A stretch of DNA of 64,000 nt from Gigantopelta aegis (Eukaryota; Mollusca; Gastropoda; Neomphalida; Peltospiridae): positions 1,847,558-1,911,557 of the forward strand of contig NC_054708.1 in assembly GCF_016097555.1 (NCBI RefSeq). Reading direction: 5' to 3'. How positions within the stretch are numbered: the first letter of the stretch is position 1; each line of letters begins with the position of its first letter. This document shows, piece after piece, positions 32,301 through 40,567 of this stretch. Position numbers and translations under genes: made by a program. The notes beneath the pieces are model-generated. The model saw only the letters and a program-made list of their open reading frames with translations. It was not told the DNA's origin and searched no databases.

Positions 32301-34461
32301 TTCATTAGCTGTGAATATTACACACTATCACCATACCGTAGTGGTACCAAGGAAACTCTTGTTGAAGTTCATTAGCTGTGAATATTACACACACTATCAC
32401 CATACCTTAGTGGTACCAAGGAAACTCTTGTTGAAGTTCATTAGCTGTGAATATTACACACACTATCACCATACCTTAGTGGTACCAAGGAAACTCTTGT
32501 TGAAGTCCATCAGCTGTGAATATTACAAAAACTATCACCATACCTTAGTGGTATCAAGGAAACTCTTGTTGAAGTTCATCAGCTGTGAATATTACACACA
32601 CTATCACCATACCTTAGTGGTACCAAGGAAACTCTTGTTGAAGTTCATTAGCTGTGAATATTACACACACTATCACCATACCTTAGTGGTATCAAGGAAA
32701 CTCTTGTTGAAGTTCATCATCTGCTGTTAGTGCTAAACTAAATTATGAATACTTTAGAGTTTTTAGAGTTGAATAGCGGAAACTAAGCAATACTAGACAG
32801 AGAAAATGTGCAGAAATTAGTGTTAGCTTGTGTACTGATGGTGAAATGTTTGATCCTGTTTAATATGGTGCATGATACAGACTGTGATGACAAAACAATG
32901 TGATACCATTGAGATGTTCCTCGATATCAGCTCAATGTATTAACAATAATGATCGACCGGCTCACAATGTTCTTTTATCACAGCCAGTGGGTCGCATCCC
33001 TCTAAAGACCGGATCCTGTCTAAATTGGATAAATATTAGGTCCCCAGCAAGATCCAGTTTAGACAGGTTTGGACAGGTTGATCCAGTTTAGACAGGTTTC
33101 ACTGTATATATACAGTCTAAGAGGTCTTCAAAGATAAATCCCAATATACAGATGATTTTTACCAGAACAAAAAAGGTAAACATTGTCAGAAACATGGAAA
33201 TGATGAATGAAAAGGAAGGAAGGAAGGAAGCTTTTATTTAATGAAACACTCAGCACATTTTAATTATGGTTATGGTGACAGACCACACAAACACCGGTAA
33301 TGAGAGAGGAAACCCACTGGCACCACACACTGGGATACTCTTTCTGATTAGAAGCAAGGACTCTTTTATATGCTGCATCCCACAGACAGGATAGTACATA
33401 GTGTGGTCTTTGTTACACAAGTTGTGAAGCACTGGCTGGAATGAGAATCAATTAATGAATGGATGAATGGATGAATGGATGGATAAATGGATGTATGGAT
33501 GAATGAATGGATGAATGGGGTGTTGTTAAACATTCAATCTGAATGAATGAATGAATGAATGAATGAATGAATGAAGAGTGAATGTTTAACAACACCCCAG
33601 CACAAAGGAAACTTGGCTATCAAACCTTTTTTGTGGTCATCATTGACGTTAAGCTGTTCTTGTAGTTGCTGTGCCAGCAGTTCGTCCATGGCTAACGAGT
33701 TTTCCTCTTCGTAGAGTCTCTTAGCCAGCCTCTCATCTGAATGAATGAATGAACAAATGAATGGATGAATGAATAAATGGATGGATGGATGAATGAACTG
33801 ATGGATGGATGGATGAATGAATGGATGGATGGATAAATAAATGGATGGATGTACAAATGAATGGATGGATAAATGGATGGATGGATGAATGAATAAATGA
33901 ATGGATAGATGGATAATTGGATGGATGGATGAATGAATGAATGGATAAATAAATGGATGGATGTACAAATGAATGGATGGATAAATGGATGGATGAATGA
34001 AAAAACGAATGGATAGATGGATGGATAAATGGATGGATGAATGAATAAATGAATGAATGGATGGATAAATGGATGGATGAATAAATAAATGAATGGATAG
34101 ATGGATGGATAAATGGATGGATGAATTAATAAATGAATGAATGGATGGATAATTGGATGGATGGATGAATGAATGGATGGATGGATCAATGAATGAATGA
34201 ATGAATGAATGAACAAACAAATGTACATTTAAAGACACCCCAGCACAAAGGAAAATTGGCTATCAAACCTTTTTCGTGGTCACTGACGTTAATCTGTTCC
34301 TGTAGCTGCTGCGCCATCAGTTCGTCCAAGGCCAGTGACTCTTCTTCTTCGTGTAGTTTCCTTGCCAGCCTCTCATCCTCCGACATACGATACGCAGTCA
34401 GCGGTCGCTGGATGGGCTGTTTCGGTCGTGCTCCGGATGGATGATTCTCAGCCATGGCCAT
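20285..34461 (-). CDS. RING-H2 E3 ubiquitin-protein ligase, multi-exon (copy B)
   Basis: Eight coding exons are readable on the minus strand: 34269-34461, 33626-33736, 31246-31370, 30298-30451, 24321-24404, 23418-23501, 22355-22570, 20285-20332. The C-terminal 72-codon exon plus the last 15 codons make a canonical RING-H2: C-x2-C (CQIC), x14, C-T-H-x2-H-x2-C (CTHEYHTAC), then x10 and CPVC across the last intron, with [17 protein letters not shown]2 proteins recruit E2~ubiquitin. Before it comes an acidic segment ([12 protein letters not shown]) and [16 protein letters not shown], which recalls the region before the RING in BIG BROTHER and RNF38-type ligases. The N-terminal half has two charged helical repeats and a basic tract. 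Exon 4 leaves phase 1 while the 24.3-kb exon enters phase 0, so at least one exon of length 3n+2 in 24405-30297 is not identified. Substrate unknown. Confidence 0.88.
20333..20852 (-). other. Last intron, unique part
   Basis: No repeat or gene seen; plain AT-rich intron between the splice-donor array and the last exon. Confidence 0.5.
20853..22393 (-). repeat. 48-bp minisatellite of an exon-intron junction (about 32 units)
   Basis: Read on the minus strand each 48-bp unit is the last 12 codons of the RING exon ([12 protein letters not shown]) followed by the first 12 intron bases (GTAAGATATCAC or GTGAGATATCAC). The unit at the exon, 22355-22393, is the true exon end; all others extend into the intron. 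Every unit keeps the AAG|GT donor with few changes. Units are a whole number of codons, so long stretches are open, but 1-bp indels break the frame, the first in the unit next to the exon (about 22323). Confidence 0.95.
22355..22570 (-). CDS. RING-H2 exon (copy B)
   Basis: 216 bp, phase 0 on both sides. Acceptor ATTTTCAG|TCC ATG TGG; donor CTTAAG|GTAAGA. It encodes [28 protein letters not shown], and six of the eight zinc ligands: CQIC, then CTHEYHTAC. Confidence 0.9.
22571..23417 (-). other. Intron, unique sequence
   Basis: No repeats or genes seen. Confidence 0.5.
23418..23501 (-). CDS. Exon encoding acidic pre-RING segment (copy B)
   Basis: 84 bp, phase 0 both sides. Acceptor TTTTACTCTAG, donor GAT|GTAAGT. 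It encodes [17 protein letters not shown] then [11 protein letters not shown]. Confidence 0.85.
23565..24309. repeat. 61-bp intron minisatellite
   Basis: About 12 copies of a 61-bp unit (core TTGTACTCAACACAAACTG). It stops 11 bp short of the next exon's donor and does not include it. Confidence 0.93.
24321..24404 (-). CDS. Exon [14 protein letters not shown] (copy B)
   Basis: 84 bp, 28 codons, phase 0 both sides. Acceptor TTTTTCATCTGCAG, donor AACATGACG|GTGAGT. It encodes [20 protein letters not shown] then FLGFLNMT. No known motif. Only this frame is open through the exon. Confidence 0.75.
24405..24722. other. Intron with a foldback half-arm
   Basis: 24595-24665 matches one arm of the palindromic element at 15190-15290, in inverse orientation (AATTTCAGGTGGTAAAACCAC). 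Otherwise nothing is seen. Confidence 0.5.
24723..25240 (+). pseudogene. Crypton/DUF3504-like tyrosine recombinase fragment, broken
   Basis: Plus-strand frame from [16 protein letters not shown] with one stop at about 24883. It continues with [20 protein letters not shown], a [11 protein letters not shown] segment after a frame change, and [10 protein letters not shown] near 25078-25106. The CPV-x-LxxYL block, the PVG block and the H-x2-R box are the order seen in the C-terminal catalytic domain of Crypton-derived recombinases and DUF3504 proteins (ZMYM/QRICH1/KCTD1 group). The final catalytic Tyr is not seen. It lies antisense in an intron of the RING gene and is a decayed mobile element or a broken domesticated copy. 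Confidence 0.6.
25276..26868. mobile_element. 1.6-kb DNA element with long inverted termini
   Basis: AGTAAAAAAAATTGTTTGG TTCC near 25283 is repeated in inverse at 26838-26860, and the match extends outward (TAGGC / GCCTTA) and inward (GGTTAC / GTAACA). No transposase is recognised. A subrepeat (GTGAGGGGGTGTAACCATG) occurs at 26149 and 26457. No target duplication is identified. Confidence 0.6.
27262..27438. mobile_element. Foldback (palindromic) MITE
   Basis: Two ~80-bp inverse arms (CATAACCCTACTATGTTTTC ... and its complement) around TTGGCTCCGCTAACGTGTCG. Same family as the hairpin at 14688-14860. Confidence 0.8.
27622..28230. repeat. 60-bp minisatellite, copy B
   Basis: About ten highly uniform units of the 1-1365 repeat. 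The right border (GATCGGACGTCATCA) is the same as in copy A at 1348. The left border near 27622 is the left limit of detectable copy B similarity in this window. Confidence 0.95.
28440..30072 (+). mobile_element. 5'-truncated LINE tail with RNase H and zinc knuckle, copy B
   Basis: Counterpart of 1561-3437, less broken. From 28973 an open frame of 156 codons runs [19 protein letters not shown] (RNase H His and last Asp), then [13 protein letters not shown], then the Cys/His knuckle [19 protein letters not shown] and [15 protein letters not shown], ending at 29443. Upstream, YTDGS and the Glu region are present but frame-broken. The 3' UTR contains a GAA run at 29466-29490. This arrangement is typical of Jockey-group non-LTR elements with RNase H; family call tentative. 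Confidence 0.8.
30298..30451 (-). CDS. Exon 4 (copy B)
   Basis: 154 bp, phase 0 in and 1 out. Acceptor CTTAACTGCAG, donor GCAG|GTCAGT. Encodes [20 protein letters not shown], then Gly/Pro/Gln/Arg-rich sequence to RRPANA. Confidence 0.8.
30505..30835. repeat. 64-bp minisatellite, intron 3 copy B
   Basis: About five units of the 3894-4470 repeat, without the Tigger insertion. Confidence 0.92.
30838..31208. repeat. Second 64-bp minisatellite, intron 3 copy B
   Basis: About six units of the 6900-7797 repeat; one unit near 30907 has lost about 20 bp. Confidence 0.92.
31246..31370 (-). CDS. Exon 3 (copy B)
   Basis: 125 bp, phase 1 in and 0 out. Acceptor GTTTTGACCAG, donor CGACCG|GTAAAC. Encodes (A)[30 protein letters not shown] and KKRPPRRP. 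Confidence 0.8.
31371..32728 (-). repeat. 69-bp splice-acceptor minisatellite, copy B (18 extra units)
   Basis: Read on the minus strand each unit has TATTCACAG or TTTTGACCAG (AG acceptor), the first ~25 bases of exon 3 (CTAATGAACTTCAACAAGAG), then CACTAAG|GTATGG, a good donor-like site. Four of the units are longer (about 90 bp) because they keep the TTGTTTGTTTTGACCAG pyrimidine tract of the real acceptor. The ends are clean: exon 3 at 31370 and unique intron at 32729. Confidence 0.94.
32729..33225. other. Intron 2 unique sequence, copy B
   Basis: No gene seen; aligns with 8263-8784. Confidence 0.5.
33226..33450 (-). mobile_element. SINE fragment, copy B
   Basis: Counterpart of 8785-9006; head missing. 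Confidence 0.7.
33451..34225. repeat. Tetranucleotide (GAAT/GGAT) arrays around exon 2, copy B
   Basis: Runs at about 33451-33590 and 33737-34215, longer than in copy A. They supply the exon 2 acceptor on the minus strand. Confidence 0.9.
33626..33736 (-). CDS. Exon 2 (copy B)
   Basis: 111 bp, phase 1 both sides. Acceptor ATTCATTCATTCAG, donor AAAAAAG|GTTTGA. Encodes (D)[18 protein letters not shown] and [18 protein letters not shown]. Confidence 0.8.
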
Positions 34462-34498
34462 TTACACACAGGAGTAACAAGCCCAGTCACACCATCAC
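34269..34498 (-). CDS. Exon 1 with start codon (copy B)
   Basis: Coding 34269-34461 from ATGGCCATGGC; 34462-34498 is 5' UTR after acceptor ATATTGCAG. Encodes [20 protein letters not shown] and the first [15 protein letters not shown] repeat. The donor and the following intron bases (GTTTGATAGCCAATTTTCC) are shared with exon 2. Confidence 0.8.
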
Positions 34499-34525
34499 CT
34501 GCAATATCGGTTAAAGTTGGTTTTC

Positions 34526-35280
34526 TTTAACAACACCACTAGAGCACATTGATTTATTTATCATCGGCTATTGGATGTCAAACATTTGGTAATTTTTGAC
34601 ATTTAGTCTAAAAAAGCAGGGCTTCTAGAATTTATATAAAATCCACTAGCCATGGCATCAGTGATTTTGAAAATTTACTAGCCACGATTAAAAATTCACC
34701 AGCCCAACTTTACTTTAAGTGAATACAATTTTACTAAATAATAGTAATAATCGGATATGTCACTTAAAGAGGGAGATAGAGTTATAAAACACTACCATTG
34801 TAGGTGGGGGTGGATGCAGGATATTAATATTTACAAATCACACTCAACTGCAACAGTTGACAACTTTACTTTAAGTTAATACAATTTTACTAAATAATAG
34901 TAATAATCGGATATGTCACTTAAAGAGGGAGATAGAGTTATAAAACACTACCATTGTAGGTGGGGGTGGATGCAGGATATTCATATTTACAAATCACACT
35001 CAACTGCAACAGTTGACAAATTTTTTCATTAGTCGTCGGGCATGGCAATAGTAGTTATTTACTAGCCACGGGAGTGGGGCTACCATAATCTAGAAGCACT
35101 GTAAAAAGGAAACCTGCTACATTTTTCCACTAGTTGTGAGGGATCTTTTATATGTACAATCTCACAGACAGAACATCACATACCACTGGTAGAGAAAAAT
35201 AACCCAATGGGCCAACTGGCAGGGATCGATTCTAAACTGACTGTACATCAGACGAGTGTTTTACCACTGGGTTACATCAT
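34526..35280 (-). mobile_element. tRNA-derived SINE split by a MITE, copy B
   Basis: Tail at 34526-34608, body and head at 35110-35280. The gap between is the hAT-like MITE at 34617-35101. Confidence 0.75.
34617..35101. mobile_element. hAT-like MITE in a SINE, copy B only
   Basis: 485 bp. Ends CAGGGCTTCTAGAATTTA and the inverse of CAGTGCTTCTAGATTATG. Flanks TAAAAAAG (34609-34616) and TAAAAAGG (35102-35109) are an 8-bp target duplication with one mismatch. Inside, a ~160-bp block (TTTACTTTAAGT ... AACAGTTGACAA) is tandemly duplicated. Copy A lacks it. Confidence 0.8.
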
Positions 35281-35815
35281 GATTTTGTTACATATAAAGA
35301 ACATTGTAGTAAATTGTCCTAGGCACACATCTCTACTATATGTCTAGTGTTATATCGCAATACGGGCTACATCATGGTTTTGTTACATATAAAGAACATT
35401 GTAGTAAATTGTCCTAGGCACACATCTCAGCTATATGTCTAGTGTTACATCGCAATACGGGCTACATCATGGTTTTGTTACATATAAAGAACATTGTAGT
35501 AAATTGTCCTAGGCACACATCTCAGCTATATGTCTAGGTTTTGTTACATATAAAGAACATTGCAGTAAATTGTCCTAGGTACACATCTCAGCTATATGTC
35601 TAGGTTTTGTTACATATAAAGAACATTGCAGTAAATTGTCCTAGGCACACATCTCAGCTATATATCTAGGTTTTGTTACATACAAAGAACATTGCAGTAA
35701 ATTGTCCTAGGCACACATCTCAGCTATATGTCTAGGTTTTGTTACATATAAAGAACATTGTAGTAAATTGTCCTAGGCACACATCTCAGCTATATGTCTA
35801 GTGTTATATCGCGAT
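35281..35815. repeat. 66-bp tandem repeats with longer variants, copy B
   Basis: Six to seven units (core AAATTGTCCTAGGCACACAT). The first units are longer because they include GTGTTATATCGC. Copy A has one unit, interrupted by the hAT-like element at 10166. Confidence 0.85.
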
Positions 35816-35824
35816 ACAGGCTTC

Positions 35825-36200
35825 CTCACACACTCAACACATTTTATTTACGGTTATATTGCATGAGACATATTATGGTTAAGGATCACACAGATATTGA
35901 GACAGGAAATGTTTTATTTAACGACGCACTCAACACATTTTATTTACAGTTATATGGTGTCAGACATATGGTTAAGGACTGCACAGATATTGAGAGAAGA
36001 AATCCGCTGTCACCACGTTTCGATTAACAGCAAGGGATCTTTTACATGCACCATCCCACAGATAGGGTAGTACATACCACGGCCTTTGATATACCAGTCA
36101 TGGTGCACTGGCTGAAACAAGAAATAGCCCAATGGGCCCACTGATGGGGATCGATCTCAAACCGACCGTGCATCAAGCGAGCGCTGTACCACTGGGCTAC
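35825..36200 (-). mobile_element. SINE with duplicated 3' region, copy B
   Basis: Counterpart of 12813-13216, ending in a tRNA-like head near 36180-36200. Confidence 0.7.
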
Positions 36201-36307
36201 TCTAATAAGATGTGGATTCAAAGGGAACTTAATATAGTTTAGGGAAAGTACTACTTTTCAATAGGTTCCAATTAATGTATCAATTCCTGTTGCCGATAAT
36301 GTTAACA

Positions 36308-36505
36308 TTTTTTAAATAAAACTGATATAAGAAGTGTATCAACACACCCAGGCAGTACATCAATAAAACTGATATAAGAAGTGTATCAACACACCCAGGC
36401 AGTACATCAATAAAACTGATATAAGAAGTGTATCAACACACCCAGGCAGTACATCAATAAAACTGATATAAGAAGTGTATCAACACACCCAGGCAGTACA
36501 TCAAT
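36308..36505. repeat. 47-bp tandem repeat, copy B
   Basis: Four units; see 13330-13490. Confidence 0.85.
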
Positions 36506-36629
36506 ATAAAGTGTGGCTCCTCACATTTAATCTACCTGCAGGAACATGGGGGGTCACATACAATTTAAGGGATTTGATGAATGTTATAATATATTATTAG
36601 CAACACTCATACTATATATAGGATAATAC

Positions 36630-36770
36630 ATGGCTTTTGATACACAAGTTGTGGAGCACTGGCAGAATTGTTTTTTTAAGCCTCATGGGCTCACCAACAA
36701 GTATTGATCCTAAACCAACTGTACGACAAACTCTTCACCATTGAGCTACGTCTCGCCCGTGTAGAGCAAG
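36630..36770 (-). mobile_element. SINE head fragment, copy B
   Basis: Counterpart of 15425-15565. Confidence 0.6.
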
Positions 36771-37490
36771 AGAGATCAGTGGAATGTTCTGGAGGCCGAT
36801 CACTTACGATCTATCGGACTGATACCATCACCTTCTATCATACCACACTTATCTAACAGTGGGTATAAAAATCAGTCTAGCTGACCATGATATTCATGTA
36901 TGGTTCTAACTCCACCCTGTAGGAAAACTGCCACTATAGCACCCACCAGAGATCAGTGGAATGTTCTGGAGGCCGATCACTTACGATCTATCGGACTGAT
37001 ACCATCACCTTCTATCATACCACATTTATCTAACAGTGGGTATAAAAATCAGTCTAGCTGACCATGATATTCATGTATGGTTCTAACTCCACCCTGTAGG
37101 AAGACTGCCACTATAGCACCCACCAGAGATCAGTGGAATGTTCTGGAGGCCGATCACTTACGATCTATCGGACTGATACCATCACCTTCTATCATACCAC
37201 ATTTATGTAACAGTGGGTACAAAAATCAGTCTAGCTGACCATGATATTCATGTATGGTTCTAACTCCACCCTGTAGGAAGACTGCCACAATAGCACCCAC
37301 CAAAGATCAGTGGAATGTTCTGGAGGCCGATCACTTACGATCTATCGTACTGATACCATCACCTTCTATCATACCACATTTATCTAACAGTGGGTATAAA
37401 AATCAGTCTAGCTGACCATGATATTCATGTATGGTTCTAACTCCACCCTGTAGGAAGACTGCCACTATAGCACCCACCAGTAGTCGCCAG
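36770..37490. repeat. 178-bp tandem repeat, four units, copy B only
   Basis: Four units of about 178 bp (start GAGATCAGTGGAATGTTC, end CTATAGCACCCACC). Copy A has one unit at 15575-15755, so this expansion followed the duplication. Confidence 0.9.
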
Positions 37491-37956
37491 AAACAGTTCT
37501 GTACCCCCCCCCCCCCCATAATTCTGAATAAAAAATATTATTGGTAGTAAATCTTAAGGCAGAGATGAATTTTATTTGTAGAACGCAGGAAATTGCATTT
37601 CAGGACATCTAGTTTTCAAAATTTTACGGGGGAGAATATTCCCGAACCCCCCTTGAAACTTTGCTTTGCACCCTTGATCATCAGCCCCCCTCCCAGTGTA
37701 TACTTGCTTCCACCATGCCTGGCAAAGAGACATTTGAATTCACATACGGGATGGACATTTCAAACAAGGAACTATAACCTATAGTATTTTAAAGCATACA
37801 TTTCGCTGATATCATTTAGGCTACATATTTAAGTTACGGCAATATTGGTCACCTGTTGCAGTGTTAATCGCCACTATTGTTACCGTGTTAGTCGGTTCAA
37901 CAGAATATTGCAGAAAACCTTAAAAGATACACCTCATTTATATATTTTAAAACACC
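37491..37956. other. Non-coding, copy B
   Basis: A poly-C run at about 37505-37517. No gene seen. Confidence 0.4.
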
Positions 37957-38046
37957 ATGTGTGATAAAATTCGCAAAGTCAAATCGAAACTGAAACTTAA
38001 TACGCCCAACATTGATGTCAACGATCAAGGAAATGGAAACAGATAA
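37957..38046 (+). CDS. Small ORF, shortened, copy B
   Basis: 29 codons from MCDKIRKVKSKLKLN; counterpart of 16227-16370 but shorter. Confidence 0.15.
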   Translation: MCDKIRKVKSKLKLNTPNIDVNDQGNGNR

Positions 38047-38869
38047 AAACATTATTTTTAAAGTAGTGATCAAATCAGTAACACTAAGTAAATAGTAATC
38101 GTCATTTTCTTTACTTTCACACCTGCTTAACTAAAACATGTTACCGGAGAGTGACATTAAAGTGAAGACGCATATTATCAATGACAAAGTTTTTTGGTTG
38201 AAGAGGTAACCGTGCTGAATCTAGCAAACAATTCATAGCTGTCAATTACGATGGCAGTCAAGTTCAGCAAACACACATGGCGACGTCACAAACACCGGAC
38301 TAGTACGCTTTTAGATTATTGCGTATACCGGTATTTCCCCACACTCTCAACGATGGATTCGATGATCACAGTAAAAAATATGAAGTGAACAAATATTGTT
38401 CACGGTATTTTCCACTTGCATTTTAATAGATAATGATCTAACGATACTATGACATTCATCCGCGTCTTCTGCCCGTTATATGGAGTGTGAAGGGGTGTGG
38501 CCTATATGGCTATGTAGTCGCGTTATCCATCCTAATAAAACACACATACACACTTTTAAAATTCTATTTTATGGTTATTACAGAGTGACCGACAAAAACC
38601 TGTGTATTTTCCAGATATAAAGATACTCGTTAATTATGTAAACATTCCTATGTTACAGTGAATACAAATGTATATCATTATACAGTGGGTTAGAGCATAA
38701 CATTTGACGAGTTTAACAGGGTGTAAAATGCATATAATAAGAATATTACCGGTATTATAAAAAGCACAAGGTATTGTGATGTATTTTGTTTTAGCAATCT
38801 GATGTGGCATAACAGGTTCTAATATTATTAGTCTTTGTTTAAAGGTATGGAGATAATGTACGTACTTAC
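38047..38869. other. Non-coding, copy B
   Basis: No gene seen; aligns with copy A except where A carries the 16867 SINE. Confidence 0.4.
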
Positions 38870-38919
38870 CCGTGTCACCACATTGCTCAAGGAAATTAAA
38901 ACGTTCTCCAGCAAATATC
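38870..38919 (-). other. Exon-like 50-bp block upstream of the RING gene, copy B
   Basis: Same as 17470-17519: acceptor ...TTACAG, strong donor ACGG|GTAAGTACG. Confidence 0.4.
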
Positions 38920-39044
38920 CTGTAACTTCGGGTTAATGGACATATCAACCGACAGGGTTTATTACTGTAAATAATTCTGTAAAACCATAGGTTAAGCAGA
39001 CTGTCTCATCCAAGATCACAGAACTTACCAATCAAAGTTTGTTT

Positions 39045-39335
39045 GTTTTATTTAACGACACCACTAGAGCATATTGATTATTAATCATCGGCTATTGGAT
39101 GTCAAACATTTGGTAATATTTAAATATAGTCTTATAGAGGAAACCAACAATATATTTCCATTAGTAGCAAGGGATTTTTTATATGCACCACCCACAGACA
39201 GGATAGCACATACCACGACCTTTGATATACCAGCCGTGGTGCACTGGCTAGAACGAGAAATAGCCCAATGGGCCCACTGACAGGGATCGATACTAAACCG
39301 ACAACACATCAAGAGAGCGCTTTACCACGAGGCTA
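39045..39335 (-). mobile_element. Complete tRNA-derived SINE, copy B
   Basis: Full body with tRNA-like head at the right end (reverse complement of GTAGCCTCGTGGTAAAGCGC; B-box-like GTATCGATCCC). Tail AAACAAAC at the left. Confidence 0.75.
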
Positions 39336-40393
39336 CGACACATCCTAAACTGACCAATCACGTACGAACACGGAATTATTACTGTATGACCTCATTTGAT
39401 ACACTTGATCATCATCAGTGGTCATTTTTGCTCTGGACATAATAGTATGCATTTTTTTTATTTGGATTTATCCAACGCAAAAAACCACAATTCGTTCTGT
39501 TAATACACATTGCACTATATGTTTGGTGATGGATACTTTTTAAAATTAACTGGGTATTTATGTTGTTTTACAAGGCAGGCTGATCAAAGCTAAACACCAT
39601 GACTAAAATTACTTCGATTGTTTACTCTGTCCCAGCAGGAGGTGACATCTTTCCTTCTAACAACAGAAGGCTGTCCCCAGTTAGCAGGAATAATAATCTG
39701 GGTTTTTTTTCTAATTTATTTATTTATTTATTCTGAAACCACTCTGTCAGCATGTGTCGGTGGTCCGGGTATGCATCTTTACAACACTTAAGGCTCGTAT
39801 TTGACCTGATTGTCCCTTCAGTGCATTCAAGTCCGTCGTTTAGACTTGCTGCCAGCGTATTTGACTGCTACAATTTGTTTGCTGGATTCAATTCTGTGAC
39901 GAGGTAGCAAAGTTACATTCCATAATAGAATGAATCCGGATTTCAAATTGGAACCGTCCACAAATTGAATGTGATGTTATATTTACGGGGTTATTTTGTT
40001 CTCCAACTTTTCATAGCTCACGTGTCAAAGAATGGAAACAGTTTTCTTAAACAAATGAAAAGGAATTTTCTTTTTTTCGTTAATGTTTGGTTAATAAATG
40101 ATAATGACAGTGTATCACCTGAACGACAACACCGTAATACATGACCAGGGCCGTATATTTGCACAATGCAGAGTCGAATAGGAATTGGACAAAATAGTGG
40201 TTGATTACTTGAATCTTTATCTAGTACTTCGTCTAAAGGAGGATCGCCACTCCCGATAAGACCCTTTACTTGACATTTCATCCCTCTGGCACCGCCAAAA
40301 GATGACTGCCACTCACAGACTAATTGACTAAATCAAAACTAGCACAGGACAGAGCTCATTGGAATAAGTACAGTTACGTTGACATGCACTCAC
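39336..40393. other. End of copy B and unique DNA beyond
   Basis: Similarity to copy A ends near 39983. On the minus strand 40140-40220 has an open hydrophobic stretch (ALCKYTALVMYYGVVVQ) ending at a CAG|GTGATA donor-like site. It may be a membrane-segment exon downstream of 40394-40567, but the evidence is weak. Confidence 0.4.
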
Positions 40394-40567
40394 GAATCAC
40401 TGTCACAACAGTGATGACATCAGGTGATCGCGAAATGTGGGCATATCCTGCCCCACAGATGACACCCATCATGAGTACTGCCACCACAGCTGTCAAGTCC
40501 GTCACTTCATATAAAATGATGTGAAAGAGTTTCACCAAAGAGATGAAACAGTATGCCGTTTTAAAAA
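40394..40567 (-). CDS. Exon of a predicted membrane protein, unknown family
   Basis: 174 bp, phase 1 both sides. Acceptor GATGCTATTCCAG, donor GTGATTC|GTGAGT. The frame includes FKTAYCFISLVKLFHIILYE and TDLTAVVAVLMMGVICGAGY, two hydrophobic segments long enough to span a membrane, then AHISRSPDVITVVTVI. A related sequence (GAGYAQLSRTPD) occurs on the plus strand at 63750-63785, so this is part of a family. The TAVVAVLMMGV block loosely recalls endosomal Na+/H+ exchangers, but the match is too weak to assign. Confidence 0.45.

Noticed and set aside
31539..32730. Plus-strand 23-residue repeat frame ([20 protein letters not shown])
   Set aside because: The 69-bp acceptor array read on the wrong strand; the meaningful strand is minus.
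33534..34238. Ile/His/Pro/Ser-rich open frames (SIHPFIH type)
   Set aside because: Translation of the GAAT/GGAT microsatellite around exon 2.
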